Of a DNA stretch of 61,781 nt, positions 59,764 through 61,781 are shown one piece after another (within the stretch, counting starts at the first letter, position 1; the number at the start of each line of letters is the position of its first letter). Location of the stretch: NCBI GenBank assembly GCA_017398335.1, contig JAFQGK010000055.1, forward strand, positions 1 to 61,781, given 5' to 3'. The notes beneath the pieces were generated by a model that was not told where the DNA came from, did not search any database, and was given only the letters and a program-made list of their open reading frames with translations. A program made the position numbers and the translations under genes. The stretch comes from Bacteroidales bacterium (lineage in GTDB: Bacteria; Bacteroidota; Bacteroidia; Bacteroidales; UBA932).

Positions 59764-60573
59764 ATGAAGAAGAAATATTTCAGGGTACTTACAATTGCCG
59801 GAAGTGATTCAGGTGGTGGAGCAGGTATACAGGCAGATATAAAGGCCATCAGCGCCATGGGTTGCTATGCGGCATCAGCTATCACCGCAGTCACGGTGCA
59901 GAATACATTGGGTGTGCAGGCAGTTCATCCCGTGCCTCTTGATATATTGGAGGGGCAGATCGAAGCAGTCCTGTCTGATATCGGTACGGATGCTATTAAG
60001 ATCGGTATGCTTCATTCTGCTGATGTTGTGAACCTGGTGGCAGATATGTTGGAGAAGTATCGGATAAAGAATGTCGTGCTTGATCCTGTGATGGTTTCCA
60101 CTTCAGGTCACAGACTTATCGAGGAAAATGCTGTGGAGGTAATCAAGGCGCGTTTGATACCATTAGCTCGGGTTATTACTCCCAATATACCTGAGGCGGA
60201 AATCCTTGCCGGATGCAGGATTGCATGTCAGGCAGATTTTGATGAAACAGCCCGGAAGCTTTCGGATGACAGCAATGTTTCAGTACTTTTGAAAGCAGGA
60301 CATCTTGACGGAGAATCTCTGGTGGATTACTTTTACAATGCAGAAGATGATACAATGACCAGGTTGCCGTCAGAAAGAATCAGAACAAGAAACACTCATG
60401 GTACCGGATGTACCCTTTCATCTGCTTTCGCCGCGGCACTTGCTAAAGGTGAAGACCTGACCTGTGCAGCAAGATCTGCCAAGGCTTATATAGAACAGGC
60501 GATTATCTCAGGGGCTGATTATGAGATCGGCAGTGGACACGGACCGGTAAATCATTTCTATAGCTTGAATTAA
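59764..60573 (+). CDS. thiD: HMP / HMP-phosphate kinase
   Basis: A 269-residue ribokinase-fold enzyme making HMP pyrophosphate. Motifs are LTIAGSDSGGGAGIQADIKA (residues 9-28), ITAVTVQNTLGVQ near 40, VLDPVMVSTSGHRL near 105-118, PNIPEAEIL near 140 and the catalytic NTHGTGCTLSSAFAA near 211-225 with its anion hole. Last gene of the riboswitch-controlled operon. About 140 bp then separate it from gpx. Confidence 0.96.
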   Translation: MKKKYFRVLTIAGSDSGGGAGIQADIKAISAMGCYAASAITAVTVQNTLGVQAVHPVPLDILEGQIEAVLSDIGTDAIKIGMLHSADVVNLVADMLEKYRIKNVVLDPVMVSTSGHRLIEENAVEVIKARLIPLARVITPNIPEAEILAGCRIACQADFDETARKLSDDSNVSVLLKAGHLDGESLVDYFYNAEDDTMTRLPSERIRTRNTHGTGCTLSSAFAAALAKGEDLTCAARSAKAYIEQAIISGADYEIGSGHGPVNHFYSLN

Positions 60574-60712
60574 GTGAGGCTTGTCTTACCCGCCTTGATA
60601 GAGAATCCGGATTTCCGGTCATTTCAGGAATGCCGGCTATAGGAGATTTTTTAAAAAAGATATATCTTTGTGGCATACAATTAGATTGTATACAACCTAA
60701 ACTTTATTTGTT
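60574..60712 (+). promoter_or_regulatory. thiD-gpx spacer with gpx promoter element
   Basis: Contains a G/C-rich stretch with several CCGG inverted arms (60607-60637) that may act as a weak terminator, followed by A/T-rich sequence and TATCTTTG (60663-60670), a -7 element 42 bp before ATG 60713. No clear -33 TTG. Confidence 0.4.
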
Positions 60713-61186
60713 ATGAAGATATATGATTTCAAGGTACGTAACGCCAAGGGCGAAGAGGTGCCGATGACAGAGTTCAAGGGTAAGGTACTCCTGATTGTAA
60801 ATACAGCCACAGGATGTGGATTCACACCTCAGTATGAGGGATTGCAAAAACTATACGAAAAATACAGGGATAAAGGTCTTGAGATCCTGGATTTTCCTTG
60901 CAATCAGTTCGGACATCAGGCTCCGGGAACCGATGAGGAGATTCAGGAGTTCTGTACATTGAAATATAATACGACATTTCCATTGTTTTCAAAGATTGAT
61001 GTCAATGGTGAGAATGCTGATCCGTTGTTTGTGTATCTCAAGGCACAGCAGGGCGGTTTTCTTGGAGACGATATAAAATGGAATTTCACGAAATTCCTTG
61101 TGTCGCGTGACGGAACCGTTGTAGACAGATACGCTCCTGTGACAAAACCTGAAAGAATTGAAGAAGATATTTTGAAACTGCTATGA
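60713..61186 (+). CDS. glutathione peroxidase-family thiol peroxidase
   Basis: A 157-residue thioredoxin-fold peroxidase. Cys35 (TATGCGFTPQ) replaces selenocysteine; Gln65 is next in the motif (FPCNQFGHQ, which also holds the second cysteine), and the Trp/Asn site is IKWNFTKFLV near 119-128. The nearby Cys63 and lack of glutathione in most Bacteroidales suggest thioredoxin as reductant. It overlaps the downstream MarR gene by 4 bp, forming a redox-responsive pair. Confidence 0.93.
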   Translation: MKIYDFKVRNAKGEEVPMTEFKGKVLLIVNTATGCGFTPQYEGLQKLYEKYRDKGLEILDFPCNQFGHQAPGTDEEIQEFCTLKYNTTFPLFSKIDVNGENADPLFVYLKAQQGGFLGDDIKWNFTKFLVSRDGTVVDRYAPVTKPERIEEDILKLL

Positions 61187-61605
61187 ATGAGAAACTGAAA
61201 CTGGAGAACCAATTGTGTTTCCCTCTTTATGCCTGCGCCAAGGAGATCGTAAGAAGATACACTCCCTTGCTTGAACCGCTCGGTCTTACTTATACCCAAT
61301 ATATAGCGATGATGGTGATGTGGGAGCATAAGTCTATCAGTGTCAGGGATATGGGTAAGCTCCTTTTCTTGGATTCCGGAACTCTTACACCTATGCTGAA
61401 GAAGATGGAAAAGGCTGGATGGATATCGAGGAAGAGGTCAGAGGAGGACGAGCGTATGGTCATGGTTTCCATAACTGCAGAAGGGGAGAAACTGCATGAC
61501 AGGGCAGAAGCAATACCTTCAAAGATGGCGGGATGCGTCGCTCTTGAAGGCGACGAGGCTCTCCAGATATATACACTTCTTCACAAACTGATGAAATCCT
61601 TCTAA
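61183..61605 (+). CDS. MarR/OhrR-like transcriptional regulator
   Basis: A 140-residue winged-helix repressor. The N-terminal LENQLCFPLYAC matches OhrR-type sensors, where the first Cys (Cys12 here) is oxidised by organic peroxide; Cys18 is nearby. The DNA-binding part is SVRDMGKLLFLDSGTLTPMLKKME (residues about 51-74) and the wing is RSEEDERMVMVSIT. It likely represses its own operon with gpx until peroxide releases it. The start overlaps gpx by 4 bp. Confidence 0.92.
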   Translation: MNEKLKLENQLCFPLYACAKEIVRRYTPLLEPLGLTYTQYIAMMVMWEHKSISVRDMGKLLFLDSGTLTPMLKKMEKAGWISRKRSEEDERMVMVSITAEGEKLHDRAEAIPSKMAGCVALEGDEALQIYTLLHKLMKSF

Positions 61606-61617
61606 AAACTATCAACT

Positions 61618-61781
61618 ATGGAAACTTACAAATGTTCAACATGCCCGATGAGGGCAAAGCACGATTCAAAGCCGGATTCCTTTGTCGGAAAATTCTGGAG
61701 ATGGCATATCAATTTCTGTCCGGGATGGAAGGCATATTTCAACAGTCTTCCCGACGCAGAGAAAGAGACAGTCAGACAGAA
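61618..61781 (+). CDS. small cysteine-rich protein, cut by window end
   Basis: ATG 61618 begins an open frame of 54 codons reaching the window edge. It starts METYKCSTCPMRAKHDSKP and continues FWRWHINFCPGWKAYFNSLP. A CxxC pair near the N-terminus and a third Cys after WRWH suggest metal or thiol chemistry. The start is 12 bp after the MarR stop, so it is probably in the same redox operon. Family not named; full length unknown. Confidence 0.72.
   Translation, partial: METYKCSTCPMRAKHDSKPDSFVGKFWRWHINFCPGWKAYFNSLPDAEKETVRQ

Overview
The window is chromosomal DNA from an anaerobic, probably gut- or host-associated member of the Bacteroidota, most likely order Bacteroidales. Several things point there. 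Promoters follow the Bacteroides pattern (TTG, 19-22 bp, TAnnTTTG) with no obvious Shine-Dalgarno dependence. There are PCMD-type surface lipoproteins, GH95 fucosidase and S9B dipeptidyl peptidase exoenzymes, GSCFA and DUF4250 proteins, a GadB/GadC acid system, and a desulfoferrodoxin. The genus cannot be named from sequence alone. I see no rRNA, tRNA, CRISPR array, prophage or insertion sequence. Apart from one solitary tyrosine recombinase the region reads as ordinary core or surface-adaptation chromosome.

Layout. 1-5060: surface locus with two PCMD lipoproteins (the first cut by the window edge), two small beta-barrel proteins and a YfcC-type carboxylate transporter, closed by a strong hairpin terminator. 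5200-6107: membrane-bound LytTR regulator with three phased TTTGGG repeats over its promoter. 6104-12000 (minus): deoxynucleoside kinase, NADP glutamate dehydrogenase, Omp85-like barrel, PlsC-like acyltransferase, bile-acid:sodium-symporter family carrier. 12091-15886: tyrosine recombinase, tri-haem cytochrome c peroxidase, dicarboxylate/amino acid symporter. 15963-19726 (minus): DUF4250, YhhQ queuosine-precursor transporter, a frameshifted BtuB-like receptor behind a cobalamin riboswitch, TauE/SafE transporter. 19829-24917: organophosphate antiporter, HAD phosphatase, TGS/uridine-kinase fusion, TrpB2. 24911-33337: GH95 fucosidase (minus), then a HAMP membrane sensor overlapping trkH, a RecD-like helicase and dipeptidyl peptidase IV.

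33443-45784: ffh and lysA (minus) separated by a 22-bp tandem repeat; a membrane AraC regulator; two paralogous lipoproteins; GSCFA; an outer-membrane barrel, 5'-nucleotidase and BtuF-like binding protein operon; aldo/keto reductase, TPM protein, LemA and cupin. 45858-54896: NifX-like protein, glutamine synthetase, superoxide reductase, FKBP, NhaC antiporter, GadC, GadB, acyl-CoA synthetase. 54964-60573: a complete-looking thiamin operon (thiE, thiC, thi4, tenI-like, thiL, thiD) behind a TPP riboswitch. 60713-61781: glutathione peroxidase, OhrR-like MarR regulator and a small cysteine-rich protein cut by the window end.

The most interesting signals are these. A dispersed palindromic repeat has a near-identical copy inside the dipeptidyl peptidase reading frame, like the Rickettsia palindromic elements that invade genes. 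The thiazole synthase is a Thi4 with histidine where yeast has its sacrificial cysteine, and no thiG/H/S genes are present. In the TPP riboswitch, a 12-bp perfect stem buries the thiE start codon. A B12 riboswitch controls a receptor broken by one missing A in a homopolymer. A kinase-less HAMP sensor is translationally coupled to the TrkH potassium channel.
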